Part shown: positions 10,601 through 23,175 of the stretch, piece by piece
How positions within the stretch are numbered: position 1 is the stretch's first letter
Layout: every line of letters starts with the position of its first letter
Source: Cylindrodendrum hubeiense
Taxonomy: Eukaryota > Ascomycota > Sordariomycetes > Hypocreales > Nectriaceae
Assembly (NCBI GenBank): GCA_014621425.1
Contig: JAANBB010000133.1
Coordinates: 26,306 to 90,305, forward strand
DNA: 64,000 nt
Direction: 5' to 3'
Notes under the pieces: generated by a model
What the model was told of the DNA's origin: nothing
Databases searched by the model: none
What the model saw: only the letters and a program-made list of their open reading frames with translations
Position numbers and translations under genes: made by a program

Positions 10601-13339
10601 GCAGAACCACGTTCAATATGCATGGCCGCTGTGCCGGTGAGGCATTGCCGGAGGCTCTGCGCACAAGAAGTAGGGATACGAGAGTATTTTCGGGTACAGA
10701 ACGGGTTCCATCAGCCTTGAATATGTGGCAGGGAGCGTTGCATAAAAGAGATCGGAATCCTGGCGACCTGACGACGACTTCTGTATCAGGCATCCGAATC
10801 AGGATTTCGATTTCCGTGTTCCCCATTCTCATTTCCCCGTCCCTCACGTACTATGTAAACCGCGCACCAGCATCCCAACCTATTACTATACGGGACCCTC
10901 ATCAAAAGGATCTCTAAGGCTGACATCGGGCCCAAGGGTGACTCAAGCCAGCCTGGTCATTGACGCAATAATTTCCTGAAAATCACTCGCCAAGGCACCA
11001 CCCACCCTTCAGCCCGAGCGAGAACCACCGGCCGAGAGCCTTCACCACCCAACTTCATCTTGCATTGACATCAAATTTCGATCTTCCTTCGGGATGGGTG
11101 CTTGCCGCTTGTCGCGTTACAGAAACAAGCTCTACGTCTCCGACCGTTGAAACCCCCCTGCCTTTGGCATGAATGGGTCTTAAGACAGGGCTATGAATAC
11201 TATGAAGCACAATGACATCCAGATCTCGGAACGAAGCGAACCCGATGGCGCCAAGAAGCCCAATAGTGCCCTGACATACTTCATGCTCGGACTCTGACTT
11301 TTGAAGGATTTAGTCTCATGATTACTTGGGGTGCTATGTGGGCTCTGGGCCACGAGATCGCAGAGGTGACACCCCAATGCTTTAGTCAGTTGGTCCACTG
11401 CGACACGCCTTGAAAAGAGTATTACCATCCGCGCACAACGCATTACTATTACTTCCCGTACTCAAATAACATATTAGGCGCGGTGAGTAATTCTCTTTTA
11501 AAATAAGTATTCACTCGTGTATGCAAATAGCAAACTGCATGCGTGCGAATAGCAATGCTCTTAAAAGTGCACTGCCACACGACACGAGGGACGTTTGACA
11601 CAACTCCCAGTGGTCCAGGAGCGCCACGCAATACTTGCCACTTGGTGGAATGCAATTGCGTGGTTGATACGAATTTTGCATGCAAACGCAGGCCTCGACC
11701 AGAGGAAGAAGCGACGGAGGCTTAAAATATCGTACACTTTTTATAGATTCCTCGTCAAGCAGTGTCTGCTGCGTGGCCCTATTTGTTGGCCAAACATGCT
11801 CCCAGGCCCCAAGCGTCGGGTTTCAATGAGGCAACAGCCCAGACACAGTCGTCTCTAAGTCGTGCGGATTAAGCATATTCATATCCAAGCCATAACGGTT
11901 TAGCATCAAACAATTAAAGATGATGAAGGCAGCCATCCGCCCAAGAGTCACGGGATTGATAGATCCTATCTACCTAGTCCAACCCCGGGTGCTGGGAATA
12001 AGAGTTCGGGGTTAATGGGCCCCCGCATCGCGGGCGGTTCCACCAGTCAGAGGAAATCATTCAGCGCTGAGCAGCCTGGCTCAGGTCTAGACCTTCCGCT
12101 GACTGATATCTTACGGGAATGATCGGCAGTAGCAACGCCGTGTCTTGTGCCAAGCGACGAACGAACCAAGGTCGAAATTTGACGCCGGACCGGGGAGCCG
12201 AAGTCCGAATGGGGTGCGGATCAAGGAGATGAGCAATCTAGGTGTTCGCAATCAACAAAGTACGTAACGCGCTTGGGACAGCCAAAGCATCCATGAGTTC
12301 GGGTTGAAGAACCAGAGCAAGACACAGTCGCGTAGGGCGAGCAGCCAAAATAAAACGGAGCCCGTGCTGATTGTTCTAGGCCTTGATAGAGCGCGCCGTT
12401 GGCGCTCGGCATTACATCATAGGACGCGCTCCGGAAAATGAAAAAATGGCGGGGGGTTGGCGCCGCTGACACGCTCCAGGCACGCTCACAGTTGGCGAAC
12501 TTGCTCTACCGGTTGTGCTAACAACAGGCTAATTGAGGTGACTGTTTTGGTCTGTGAGGTATCCAGAGGTGCAAGGCATTTTAGGAGTGCAGCCAGCTAT
12601 TATTACTAGGACGAAACAAAACAGAACAATGATGATTCCTGCGTTGTCGCTAGGAATCTCCATCGGCTTACAGTTAAATGTTAAGCAAGGTCCCCACTCT
12701 GTGGCCCAAGGCACGAAGGTATGCGATGCGGCTCAAGTGCACGCAGCAATTTGAAAGACATTAAAATGATTGTCTATTGAAGGTCACGCCATCTTGTTCT
12801 TATGGATTCGCAAAGCATAGTAGCACAGAAAGCAAGATGCTTGGGGCCTGGAGCGGCATGTCAAGGTACCTTGCACTATAAGACACGACACCAGCTCAGG
12901 TTATGTGGAGCGCGTGCTACTCTCACTGCCTGCTCAACGACGATCCTTATTTTTTTTCTGGGTTGAACTCCCACTCTCGCACCTCACCCACGCACCCACG
13001 CCAACAGATGATCGCAGCCTGTGTTTGCCAGCTCTACTGCACACACATCAGAGCCGTGCAGCCATTCCCAGAGACACGCGCTAACTGCCCGGCGTCGTTT
13101 ACTGGTTGATGATCTTTCGGACAAACAGGCCCTCCCGCCAACCACATCATCTGGTGGAGCCTCCTCTCTGACTCCCGCTTCCTTTGTCGCAACCACGATC
13201 TTTCTCCAATTTGGGATACCCTCAACGTCGCGACCGCTGTCTGCGAGGCTAGTCCCATCCAGCGATCAACGTCCACGGACCGCCGTTCTCCATCTGCCAT
13301 CGAACAATCCGCATCCAACTATCGCCCCTGTCGACGCCA
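7679..13339. other. 5.7-kb gene-poor region
   Basis: Both flanking genes have their 5' ends here (CFEM leftwards, prp24 rightwards), so it must include two promoters and 5' UTRs. Purine-biased low-complexity sequence with 9-bp-period repeats lies at 7831-8007, a GA/GC-rich block at about 8500-8660 and a short CA repeat near 8866. The longest open frame (9174-9764, plus strand, 196 codons) matches no family and is overlapped by other frames. Part of 11400-11800 is AT-richer. I see no tRNA, transposase remnant or terminal repeats. The last 350 bp before prp24 are pyrimidine-rich, as in fungal leaders. Confidence 0.45.
7831..8007. repeat. Two short tandem repeats with 9-bp period
   Basis: At 7831-7863 the unit CGACAGGAG occurs about 3.5 times with one change. 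At 7973-8007 the unit GCAGGTGAT occurs about 3.5 times, also nearly perfect. Both lie in purine-rich sequence upstream of the CFEM gene. Confidence 0.7.
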
Positions 13340-16300
13340 ATGTCACAAATGGCCAGTATGGCCAAGCCCGTTGGCGAAGACGGCTGGCTCGCCTACCTCG
13401 AAGAGACCATCCGAAACGCCTCTGACCTCGAAAACCGCGTCCATACCGTTGAACAATACAAACGCGCCATTGCCGCCGAGCCCGGCAGCCTGCGCATATG
13501 GCTCTCCTACTGCGACTACTTCTGGTCGCTGTGGGAGGCTACTCAGGCTCTTGCCAGTGATGGCTGGACCGATGAGGAGCGCATGATGGGCCGCGAACTG
13601 TTTTCCTTTGGCGCCGCTCTCGATCTGTGGCAGCAGGGCTACGAAGCGATTCAATATCGCCTCAACGACAGCCACCTGCTCTGGGATCGCTGGGTATCTC
13701 TCGAAATGGAGCTACTCTCGACGACGCGCACGCCCGAAGGTATCAAGCGCATCACCCATCTCTACTGCGATCGCTTGCAAACACCCCACGTTACCTGGGA
13801 AGAGACGTCTCAAAACTACTCCAACTTCCTATCAAATTACAACCCTGACGCCTGGTTGGACTCGATGAAGGATATCACCAACAATGCCCAAGAGGTCAAG
13901 CGACTCATCGCTGCCCGCGATCCCTTTGAACTCAAGATCAAGAAAGCAGCTACTGCTGACGATATCGAGGCTCAAAAGGATGCCCTGACGGAATATCTAG
14001 ACTGGGAAATGCTTCAAAGCAGGCGCAGTAATGACAACCCCAAAATCGGCATCGACCTATGTCGCGGCCTCTACGCCCGAGCCCTCACCGGGGTTCTCGC
14101 CACCGATGAGACGACCTGGTACGGGTATATCGTCTTTCTCTCATCCTCCAACTCCGACCTGCAGGCCCCCGGGAACTTGCTTGATGTTCTTCGCAGGGCA
14201 GTTCAACGCTGCCCTTGGTCGGGACGTTTGTGGAACAGGTATATTCTATGTGCCGAGGAGACCAAGCTGCCATTCGCCGAGATCGAATCTATCAAGCACA
14301 CTGCGACCAACGAAGGCCAAATTCTCAGGGACGGAATGGAGGGCATGATCGGAATGTATGAGGCCTGGTGCGGCTTTCTGAAGCGCACAGCCATGGACGC
14401 CACTGCCACAGATGAATCTGTCGACCTTGCTGATGTTGGCTTGAGCGCCGCGCTAGAGGACGTCACTATCATCGGTCGAAGACTTTACGGGAAGGAGTTT
14501 CAAGGCGACCCCAAGTTTCGACTCGAACGTATATACATCCAGTACCTGACCGAAAAGAAGGGCGCCATTGATGAGGCCAGGGCTCAATGGAACAAGTTGG
14601 CGGCGATCCAGATCCATGCCAACAGCAACGACTTTTGGTTCAGATATTACATGTGGGAGATGCTAATCTTCTCATCCATGAGCGTTCAAGAAACTCGAAG
14701 CCCAACGCCCTCATCTGCGAACGTCAACTTCCGAACCCCATCCTTGGCAACTGCAGTTCTCGTCCGGGCTGTCTCGCGGAAAACTATCGACTGGCCAGAA
14801 AAGGTTATGGAGGTTTACATGCAGCACTGCAACGACTACGAGCCGCCACTATCGGTGCGGAAAGCGGCTGATCGTGTGCACAAGACTCAGGAAGCACTCA
14901 ACAAACGCCGGGCCCGCGAAGAAAGGGAGAAGGCTGCCGAGTACGAAGCGTATTACCGTGCGCAGGAAGCACAGGAAGCGCAGCCCTCAACTGAGGAGGC
15001 AGACGCCCAGCAAGGCTCCAAGCGGAAACGTGAATCCGTTCCGCTTGCTCAGGACGAAAATAGCAGTACTAGCAAGCGGCAAAAGGGTGAAGTAGATGAC
15101 ACTACATCTCAAACTTCTGCCACACAGGATCCCAAGAGGGACCGGGAAAACTCGACCATAATCGTGACCAATCTCCCTGGCGATGTCGCTCAGACCAAAG
15201 TCCGTCAATACTTCAAAGATTACGGCCATATCAAGAACGTCACCGCCCTGGTACGAGACAACAACGGCAGCTCCACGACAGCCATGATCGAGTTCACCAC
15301 GCCCGAAGAGGCCCGGTCTGCATTGCTCCGAGACGGCAAGTACTTTGAGCAATCGCAGCTCAGTGTTCAGTCAGGGCATGACCTAACTGTCTACGTCGCC
15401 AACTACCCAGCAGTTGCGGATGAAAAATACATTCGCGAACTATTCGAAGATTGTGGAGAAATCCTCAGTATTCGCTGGCCGAATCTCCAGGCAAACACCC
15501 GTCGCCGGTTTTGCTATATTTCATTCCGCAATCGTGAAGCTTCTGCCAAGGCCGTCCAGAAAGAGGGCATCGTCCTCGACGGCCAGTACAAGCTTTTGGC
15601 CAAGTACTCAGACCCGTCTCACAAGAAATCACGCGATGGGGCTCTTGCAGCAGGCCGAGAAGTTCACGTTAACAACCTAGACCGGGCAGTTTCTGAATCT
15701 GACTTGAGACAAGTATTCTCCCAGTATGGCAAAATCACCAGGGTCAACGTGCCACAGACTTTGGGAGGCAGCAACCGAGGCTTCGCCTACCTCGACTTCG
15801 CAACGAAGGATGAAGCGGAGAAGGCGGTTGCGGAGATGAATAACATCAAGTTCCGGAGGAACATTCTTGAGGTCGCCATCTCGAAAGACATCAAGTTCAA
15901 ACCCTCAGCCAGGATCGTCACCGCCGGGCGCGAGTCCGCCTCTCCCGCACCTACCTCTGCTCGCGATGATGAGGGAGACGAGATGATCATCGATGCCCCG
16001 AATGACAGCCAGAACAAGCCTACCGCTACCGATATCTCAGCCCGCACGATTGCACTAATGGGTCTCCCGGATACGGTCAACGATGCTCGTGTCCGTGCCC
16101 TTGTTGAGCCCATGGGTGATATCGTCCAGCTGGTCCTGCAGCCAATCCACGGGGGTGCCAAGATTGAATTCACAGATGCTTCCAACGCCGGGAAGGCGGC
16201 CCTCCAGCTCAATGGCATGGAGTACGAAGGCTTCAAGCTGCGCACTGGTTCCGTTGATGAGTTGCGACACGCCAAGGCTGAGCGACGTTTAGACAGTATC

Positions 16301-16690
16301 GTCTACGGGTCAGGGTCCAAGGGTACCGCTTCCAAGGGTTCCGCCTCTAAGGATGCCCCCCCCAAGAGCGCCGTGTCCAAGGGTCTGATGCCTCCCCCAA
16401 CGACCATTCGCAGACCAGTTCAGGGTCAGGCTCGTCCCCGTCGTGGGCTAGGGTTCGCTAGGCCTGCTGCTTCCCCAGCATCCAAGAATGGCACCGAGGT
16501 CAACGGGACGCCAGCGGCGAAGAAGAGCAATGCTGATTTCAGGGCCATGTTCCTGCCTGCTGGGAAGGGTGATGCAAAGGAACAAAGCAAAGACCAAACC
16601 GAGGATCAAACTAAGGACCAAATCAAGGAACAACCCGAGGAGAAAGGCAAGGGCCAAGTGGTGGAGCAAAGCAAGGAGGAGGAAAAGTAA
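13340..16690 (+). CDS. prp24: U4/U6 snRNP assembly factor Prp24 (SART3-like)
   Basis: One uninterrupted exon of 1116 codons. The N-terminal half (to about residue 520) is helical and HAT-repeat-like: LRIWLSYCDYFWSLWE, SHLLWDRWVSLEMELL, DFWFRYYMWEMLIF. A charged, Lys/Glu-rich linker follows. Three clear RRMs then lie at about 604-676 (STIIVTNLPG), 682-760 (LTVYVANYPA) and 773-850 (REVHVNNLDR), and a weaker fourth at about 903-985 (RTIALMGLPD). Near the end, about 1063-1073, is SNADFRAMFL, the motif by which Prp24 holds the Lsm2-8 ring. Prp24 anneals U6 with U4 snRNA. HAT repeats plus four RRMs resemble human SART3 more than the short budding-yeast protein. The start at 13340 precedes two further in-frame ATGs within seven codons. 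Confidence 0.92.
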   Translation: MSQMASMAKPVGEDGWLAYLEETIRNASDLENRVHTVEQYKRAIAAEPGSLRIWLSYCDYFWSLWEATQALASDGWTDEERMMGRELFSFGAALDLWQQGYEAIQYRLNDSHLLWDRWVSLEMELLSTTRTPEGIKRITHLYCDRLQTPHVTWEETSQNYSNFLSNYNPDAWLDSMKDITNNAQEVKRLIAARDPFELKIKKAATADDIEAQKDALTEYLDWEMLQSRRSNDNPKIGIDLCRGLYARALTGVLATDETTWYGYIVFLSSSNSDLQAPGNLLDVLRRAVQRCPWSGRLWNRYILCAEETKLPFAEIESIKHTATNEGQILRDGMEGMIGMYEAWCGFLKRTAMDATATDESVDLADVGLSAALEDVTIIGRRLYGKEFQGDPKFRLERIYIQYLTEKKGAIDEARAQWNKLAAIQIHANSNDFWFRYYMWEMLIFSSMSVQETRSPTPSSANVNFRTPSLATAVLVRAVSRKTIDWPEKVMEVYMQHCNDYEPPLSVRKAADRVHKTQEALNKRRAREEREKAAEYEAYYRAQEAQEAQPSTEEADAQQGSKRKRESVPLAQDENSSTSKRQKGEVDDTTSQTSATQDPKRDRENSTIIVTNLPGDVAQTKVRQYFKDYGHIKNVTALVRDNNGSSTTAMIEFTTPEEARSALLRDGKYFEQSQLSVQSGHDLTVYVANYPAVADEKYIRELFEDCGEILSIRWPNLQANTRRRFCYISFRNREASAKAVQKEGIVLDGQYKLLAKYSDPSHKKSRDGALAAGREVHVNNLDRAVSESDLRQVFSQYGKITRVNVPQTLGGSNRGFAYLDFATKDEAEKAVAEMNNIKFRRNILEVAISKDIKFKPSARIVTAGRESASPAPTSARDDEGDEMIIDAPNDSQNKPTATDISARTIALMGLPDTVNDARVRALVEPMGDIVQLVLQPIHGGAKIEFTDASNAGKAALQLNGMEYEGFKLRTGSVDELRHAKAERRLDSIVYGSGSKGTASKGSASKDAPPKSAVSKGLMPPPTTIRRPVQGQARPRRGLGFARPAASPASKNGTEVNGTPAAKKSNADFRAMFLPAGKGDAKEQSKDQTEDQTKDQIKEQPEEKGKGQVVEQSKEEEK

Positions 16691-17435
16691 TGTGTCAATG
16701 GTGTCTGTTTTGTTTTTTTGCGCAGAGCCGTATGGTGTAGCATAATTGGCGTATCGCGACGGTACAATATCCAGGAAGCAGGAAGGGCAAGTGCATGTAC
16801 TATTAGAAGCGGTTCGGGGCGCTCCCTTTTTTCCCTCTCAGTCTTGCTTGATAGCAAGAGGTCCAGCAATTTGAAGGTTGCATGAAACGGTGAAAGCCAA
16901 CAAGATTCGGCCATTGAGCGAGTCAATGGCATTGTTGAGGGATTGAGGGATTGAAGGATGTTGACTCCTCCAGAAGCGGACGTCTGTGTATCTAAATGAA
17001 TAGATTTATCCTCACAGAGGCACCCTATATTCCAGACACCTGACCTTCAACGACCAACTAAAACATGGTCTAGAGAAGGGCCTTCCGTTTATTGCCCCTT
17101 CTTTGCAGTTAACAGGCATTCAGATGTCTAAGATAGCCTGCGCTTCTACTACTAGCACACTCATACCTGCCAGACACGAACCAGCAAGAAACCCTTTGTA
17201 TGGGCTGTATGGCTTACATATGCTGGCTCCTTGCCAGTGCCTATTCTATGCGAAGTCGTTTATGGGAGACCCCGCCGTGTTGCGATTAAACCTCAATGTA
17301 CCATGTGCAAACGTGTGCACTGTATCCTTCGTAGTACGAGCCACCCCGTCTATCTATCCATGTATACCCCAAGATGCTCCGGTGATATTTGTGCCGTCCA
17401 GCAAATGACCCAACCAGTTGATCCCATCATGGCCC
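16691..17435. other. Intergenic between prp24 and the DHX29-like gene (convergent)
   Basis: About 745 bp between two 3' ends, with T- and A-rich stretches suited to 3' processing. No gene recognised. Confidence 0.5.
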
Positions 17436-20400
17436 TCACGCCTTGCTCACCGTACCGGTCGTCTGCCTATCCTCTCCAAAGTCTTGTGTGAATAGTTTCT
17501 GCCACACATCGAGCCACTTCTCCTGCTGTGCCGTTGGCAGTTTCCCTGGCTGCTTGAAGGACCGAGTCAATAGTTCCCGGAGTCTGGTCCGAAGGACTTT
17601 AATGACCAGCATGGTCTTCCAGTCTGGCACAGAAAAGCGGCCTCGGTTTCCATCCAGGGCAATCACGCCAGAGTACATCTATGAAGTAGACACGTCAGAA
17701 ATGGGGTGCTAATGACGCGGTGGAACCAAGCAAGGAAACTTACATCACAGCGGACGTCGCCACAGAGAAGGGCAATCGCAAAGGGGTCCGTTGCGGTGGC
17801 CTCATGGGCATGATAGACTCTGCATTGTGTCATTAGTACAGAACTTAGTCGTCTTGCGAGCAAGATAAACCTACGTTTTCGACTGCATAATGTGGTAGTA
17901 AGACAACCACTTCATATCGCGTGTGTTTCGGTTGACCGAGGATGGGTGAAGACTGATGGACTGGTTGGTGCCAATATTTCGTAGTCCCTTGCTGCCTGGA
18001 GTATCCCGAACAAGAATCTTCGGGTAAAAACTCCAGGCTATGACCGAAGCTGAAATAATGTCGTTGTCGCTGTTCAAGTTGACTCTGCTGGGCATTTCAA
18101 AGAACTGTTGTTGTCTCCGGCCACGGCCAGACGAGAATCGGAGTCGCGATAATGTTCGTCGCTCCTCCTCAGTCAAAGAAAGGAACCCTGAATCAGCCAG
18201 AGATGTAAGAAGTTGACCTTTGAGATCTTCAATGTTGGCCAGCGTCTGCTGGCTCATGAAGTTCTTGCGGCAAAACTGAAACTCCTTTCCAGCACCGCCC
18301 GAAGACTGGCATACCCGCTTCCACGCCAGGTAGGCGTTGTAGATAGTAAGCAGATCTGAATCTCCCCGGCGAAACAGCATGCGAGCGTTGTCAGCTTGTG
18401 CTCGTTGTCCAAACGGCGCCGAAAACGGCGACTTGGAGGACAGGATCGCAGCAACAGTAATTGCCATGTCCAAGCACTTGAACACCACGCCAAGCAAAAT
18501 CAGCTTTCCCAAGAAAACATCCAAGGGCAGTCTAGCTAACTGGTGCCCGAGAGGAGTCAACTCCTCAGCAGCCGTCAAGGCGCGAACATCTACCAATGCA
18601 TCAATAGCACGGCGCATGTTCTTTGCGGACGGCGGGTCTAAGGCGCTGCCAAGAGTGTCTTCGATCCCTCCAATCTTACAAATCTTGACTCGAATGGCCA
18701 AATCCTGCAGTGAAAGGCGAAGCATTTCTGGAGTCTGTTGATCACTCATCATCGTATCATGTCTGTGCTTGGTAAACATGTGGAAACAAAGACCCTCTTG
18801 TACTCGGCCAGCTCGTCCTCGCCTCTGCTTCGCATTCGCCCGGGAGATGAAGGTGTCAATAAGACGTGAGAGTTGGCGTCGCTCATCAAATCGCATCTCT
18901 CGATGTTTACCGGTATCTATGACACAGGTAACATCGGGAATGGTGATACCCGTCTCAGCGATATTGGTGGCGAGGACAATCTTTCGCATCCCAGGGGGTG
19001 GGATCAGGAAAGCCGACTCTTGGTCTTCTGTTGCGATAGATGAATGCAAAGGATAGACCAACCACTCTTTGGAAAATCGAGGGTCTCCAAGGAGAGCGTC
19101 ATTCAGTGTACGAATTTCAGCAATTCCTGGCAAAAATACAAGAATTGCCTTGCTGTATGCGTGTAAATCCTCGCTCGTAGCAATACGGGCAATCAACTGC
19201 ACAATCAAATCAAACTCGATACGGTACTCGTCGAATTGAGCAAGTGTCACCCGAGTCTTTGGCGAGTATCCTGCGAGGCTCTTCGAGATATCGCTCTTGG
19301 GGCCTTCTGCTTCACTTTCGACCAGGTCGTCATCGAGATCAATCATCTTGTCATTCTGTGAGTTTCCGGCTGTGTATCCGGTAAGCTCAATGGCATCCTC
19401 GAGATATCGAACTTGCACCGGGAAAGTTCGCCCAGGGACGTTGAGAACCGGGGCGCCTCCAAGATATGCCGAGAAACGCTCAGCGTCGACTGTAGCAGAC
19501 ATGAGAACGACTCTGAGGTCTCGGCGTCGTTTCATCAAGTTCTTCAGTACAATCAAAAGGAAGTCGCTGTCGATGGATCGCTCATGGACTTCATCGAGAA
19601 CCAAGTGGGTAACCTCTTGGAGATCGTTCGATCCCTCAAGCATCCGCATCACAATACCAGTCGTTGCGTACACTAGCCTGGTCTCTCGGGAAGTGTTGGC
19701 CTCTAGACGAATAGAATAGCCCACGAGCGACCTGTTGGTTCCCAGGTCGTTCCTGTTCTCCCCAAGCTCTTCGCTTACTCGGCGAGCCAGGGAAATCGCA
19801 GAAATACGCCGGGGCTCGGTACAAAACACCTTGCAGGCTTTGCCTTGGGAGAGCTGGTGCTCCAATAAAAATGACGGCACTTGAGTACTCTTTCCACTAT
19901 AACATTGTTAGACTTAGCCCCAAGGAGAGGAAGTAATTGGGGGCATACCATCCGGTCTCACCACAAACAATAACCACTTGGTTCTCATCGACAGCGTTCA
20001 AAACTTGCTGTCTAAAGTTCCACATGGGCAATTGCATACGTGATTGCTAGCAACTTGTCAGCTCAATTACCAACGCCCAGAGTTCTCATTCACATACCAG
20101 CATGGTTTGATACTTGCGTGAGCCAGACTTGTCCGCCCAGATCTTTTTGTAGTACTCCGCATTCCCTGCGCTGTGTCGAGCACGATCTTGACTGCCATCC
20201 TCACCAGCGTCGTGTAAGTTTTTGGCTGCACCCCGACCCCTGAATGCTCCCTGGAGGATAACACCGTCTTCGAGCTCTTGGTCGTGTCTTTCACGAACCA
20301 AAGCCCTCAAGTCCTTCACGACAACTCGGTCTTGAGCGTCAATCTGGTTCTTTCTTGCTTCTGCGAGTTCAGACCAGAGGTCCCGCCAAACTGGAGGAAG

Positions 20401-22223
20401 CCTGATACCGACCTTTTCTTCCTTTGCATTACCGCTGAATGTGTAGTACAGGGCTGCAGTGGCGATATAGGCCTCGGATTGCTTTGTATCGGGGGTGGCT
20501 ATGCAAGTCATGGTGAATGTAAAGTGGTAGGGGTCGGTGATGATCTCAACATCGGAAAGCGTGGCGGGTTGTGGTTGTTCTTGGGGTTTTGACCAAAATA
20601 TATCGACGGAATAGCGACTGGCAAAGGTAGCATCTGACACAATGATAAAAGATACCTTTGCAGATGCATCTCTGAATATATCGGTGAGCCACTCGGTTTA
20701 AGTGTGTACAGTTAGAAGAAAAGTCTTACCTTGAGCGACAGGCCTCCTCTAGAGCCCTCCTGGGACTGAACCCTGTCCACTTTCCGAAATCTCGGACTAT
20801 GATTTTGGTACCGTCCGCCGAGTTGATAACTGTCCGGGTCTCTCCCGTAGCGGCATCAACTTCATTTTGTGGCAAAGACGCAAAGAGCCCGCCGATGTCG
20901 TCATCATCTTCATTGGCCTCTGCCAATATCTCGGCGGCGATGCGTTCCGCCTCATCACTGATACCATCGCCAGTCGTCTTCTCCGGGATAGGCTCTTCAG
21001 GCGGGGGTGATGAGTCCTCGATGCTGCTTTCGTTCTCCTTTTTAACCATAGCAAACTGCTTCTCCAAGGTGATCCTCTCAGATCTCCATTTCTGTTCGGC
21101 CACAAATTTGTCGAAGAGGACGTCACTCTCGATCTTCTTGATTTTGGCCTCAAGTTTAGCAGCGGCGAGCTCATCCTCAGCATCGGTTGCTTTGGATTTG
21201 CCTGGCCCTGTACCTCCACGCTCAAGTTCCAGGAGCTTCGCCTTCGTTGCCAAATATTGCGGCTCAAGTTCGTCAGGTTCGATGTCGCTGTCGCACGTAA
21301 CCACCAGTTTCTTGATTGGCGATGGCGTCTTGGTACCCGCGGCCTTGTTCTTGCGGCCGTTGCGAGATTCGAAGTGGCGGGGTGTGTTTGAGCGGGTCGG
21401 AACCGGCGATTCTTGGGGAGTTTCTGTGATACAGTCAGAATAGTAGGCATTTATGGTGGGAGTGATTAAGCGAACCGGTTGTGCTTTTAGACACTGGCTT
21501 GGGCTTGCTCTCGTAGGCGGGAAGCTCATCAAGGGGAGATTCGCGGGCAAGCCAGTCCAAGGCCTCCTCGAGACCCCAGATAGAGTCTCTACCGGTTGAT
21601 GAGATGTTGGGGGCAATATCCAAAATGTATCGAATAACAGCTTCGACGCGGTCGTTCGGAAATTCGGCGGCGGAGAGTGTTTGCTGCAAGGTCCATAACC
21701 GAATAATCATATCCTCCTCCGGGGGCATCTTTCCGGCGCCTACACTGTCTGAGGAAGCCAAGCTCGAGGCTGCAAAACGGGTTTCAGCCTGGATCAGGTT
21801 GAGGACATGGTCCATGAGCTCTTGCGGTAACCATTTGTAGCTGTTGACCGAATCGGCTTGCCCGCGAAGCAGGCGACGGTCAGTTTCGAGTCTTGTACGC
21901 TGACGCTGAGCATCTCGCTTGGTCTTATGTGCATACTTCTCGACCAGAAGCTGCAGTTCAGACTCCTCAAGCTGTTTCTCAAACTCCTCCGGGGTCAATT
22001 CCTTGTCCTTCGAACCTGATTTGGCGTTGACATCACCGGGTGCGGCATTCGATGGTGGGGCGTTCTGGGACGATGGAGGGGCACCTTGACCCTTGGCAGC
22101 GGTTGACGAGGGATTCGATTCGGGCTCGACGACCTCAGGCCTAGGCTTAGAGGCGATGGACGTGGTCGCAAAGCCTCGAGCCGGGTTCGCGGCGGGCTTC
22201 TTCTTTTTCTTTGCGCCAGCCAT
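17436..22223 (-). CDS. DHX29-type DEAH/DEVH-box RNA helicase
   Basis: Seven exons (22223-21476, 21423-20730, 20671-20098, 20046-19949, 19896-17875, 17819-17744, 17678-17436) encode 1484 residues. The start is MAGAKKKKKPAANPARG, and a DHX29-like segment (EALDWLARESPLDELP) lies near residue 240. Helicase motifs: GETGCGKST (701-709), DEVH (806-809), SAT (838-840), QRRGRAGR (1062-1069). HA2/ratchet and OB-like regions follow. In other eukaryotes DHX29 sits on the 40S subunit and helps it scan structured 5' leaders; yeast YLR419W and DHX57 are close relatives, so the exact orthologue is open. The first donor is the weak GTTCGC; the others fit GTATGT/GTAAGT-like sites. The Walker A codon run is split by the fourth intron. 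The gene is divergent from gcn1. Confidence 0.82.
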
Positions 22224-23175
22224 GGGCGGCGGGTGTACGTAGCGGGGCGGGAGGATCAAAAGGCAGTGATGATGTTTGTTGTTGGAGGTAACGGTTAGCG
22301 AGCAATTTAGGTACCTAGTCTCGTGGGCGGCGAGATGCGCTGTGGGCCAGGCAAGAATTGCAGCGGAGGATGCGAGAGAGAGTGGAGAGTGGATGCTGTA
22401 ACGCAACAGCGGGCGAGAGGCGAGACCAGGGCGCGTCGGTCCGCTCAGGTCATGAATGGGGAAGCAGGCGTCTGCGTAGGACTGAGTCAGACCGAACAGC
22501 CGGGGCAAGTCTTCAAGTTGGCGGGATTGTTAGAGGCATGTAAGGTGGATAGGGCTATACGAGGAAATCCATGCTTCATGGAAGGGAGAGACGGGGGAGA
22601 CAAAGGCGTAGCAGGCGGCATTGATGTGAACGAGCTGCGACACGATTGACCCGGCACGGGCTACGAAGGCTGGACGGGTAGCTATATGAGTCTTAATGCA
22701 CGGCATTAATGTGGTATTGACTGAATAATTGGTGGCTTATTGTCTACTTGTCGGCATTTATCCTGTCCTCGCCCATCCACCAAACGGTTGAATAATACTG
22801 GGTGGCCACCCACCCCCCAGGCTCCCAGCCCTGAAGCTGCCACTGCCGCGAGCGGTGACACGGGGTCAAAATCCGCCGTGGCTGTGGGGAGCGCACCACC
22901 AACCGAAGCCCCGCCGTGACGGGGCAGTTGCGTGCATCTGGACGTGGGGTCAGTCCATCTTGACATTTCACTCGGTCTCGACAGAAATATCCACGACTTG
23001 TGGTGCCCAAAAACCAACATCGTCAACTACCACCAACACCACCAACCCTCCGCGCCGATAACCCCCCTCGGCCAACCACGCCCAACCGACAATCCGCGCC
23101 CACCGCCAGGCGTCTGCGATCTCTGGTAGCCCCAGATGATTCCTTCACCACAAGCTCCCGCGTCCGATCCCCAAA
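22224..23175. promoter_or_regulatory. Divergent promoter region of DHX29-like and gcn1
   Basis: 952 bp between two start codons, both for translation-related proteins. It contains CT-rich, C-rich leader-like sequence before gcn1 and a TAGGTACCTA palindrome near 22309-22319. No gene recognised. Confidence 0.5.

Noticed and set aside
20799..21443. 214-codon plus-strand Ser-rich frame
   Set aside because: Antisense to DHX29-like exon 2; no domain, and its limits follow the exon.
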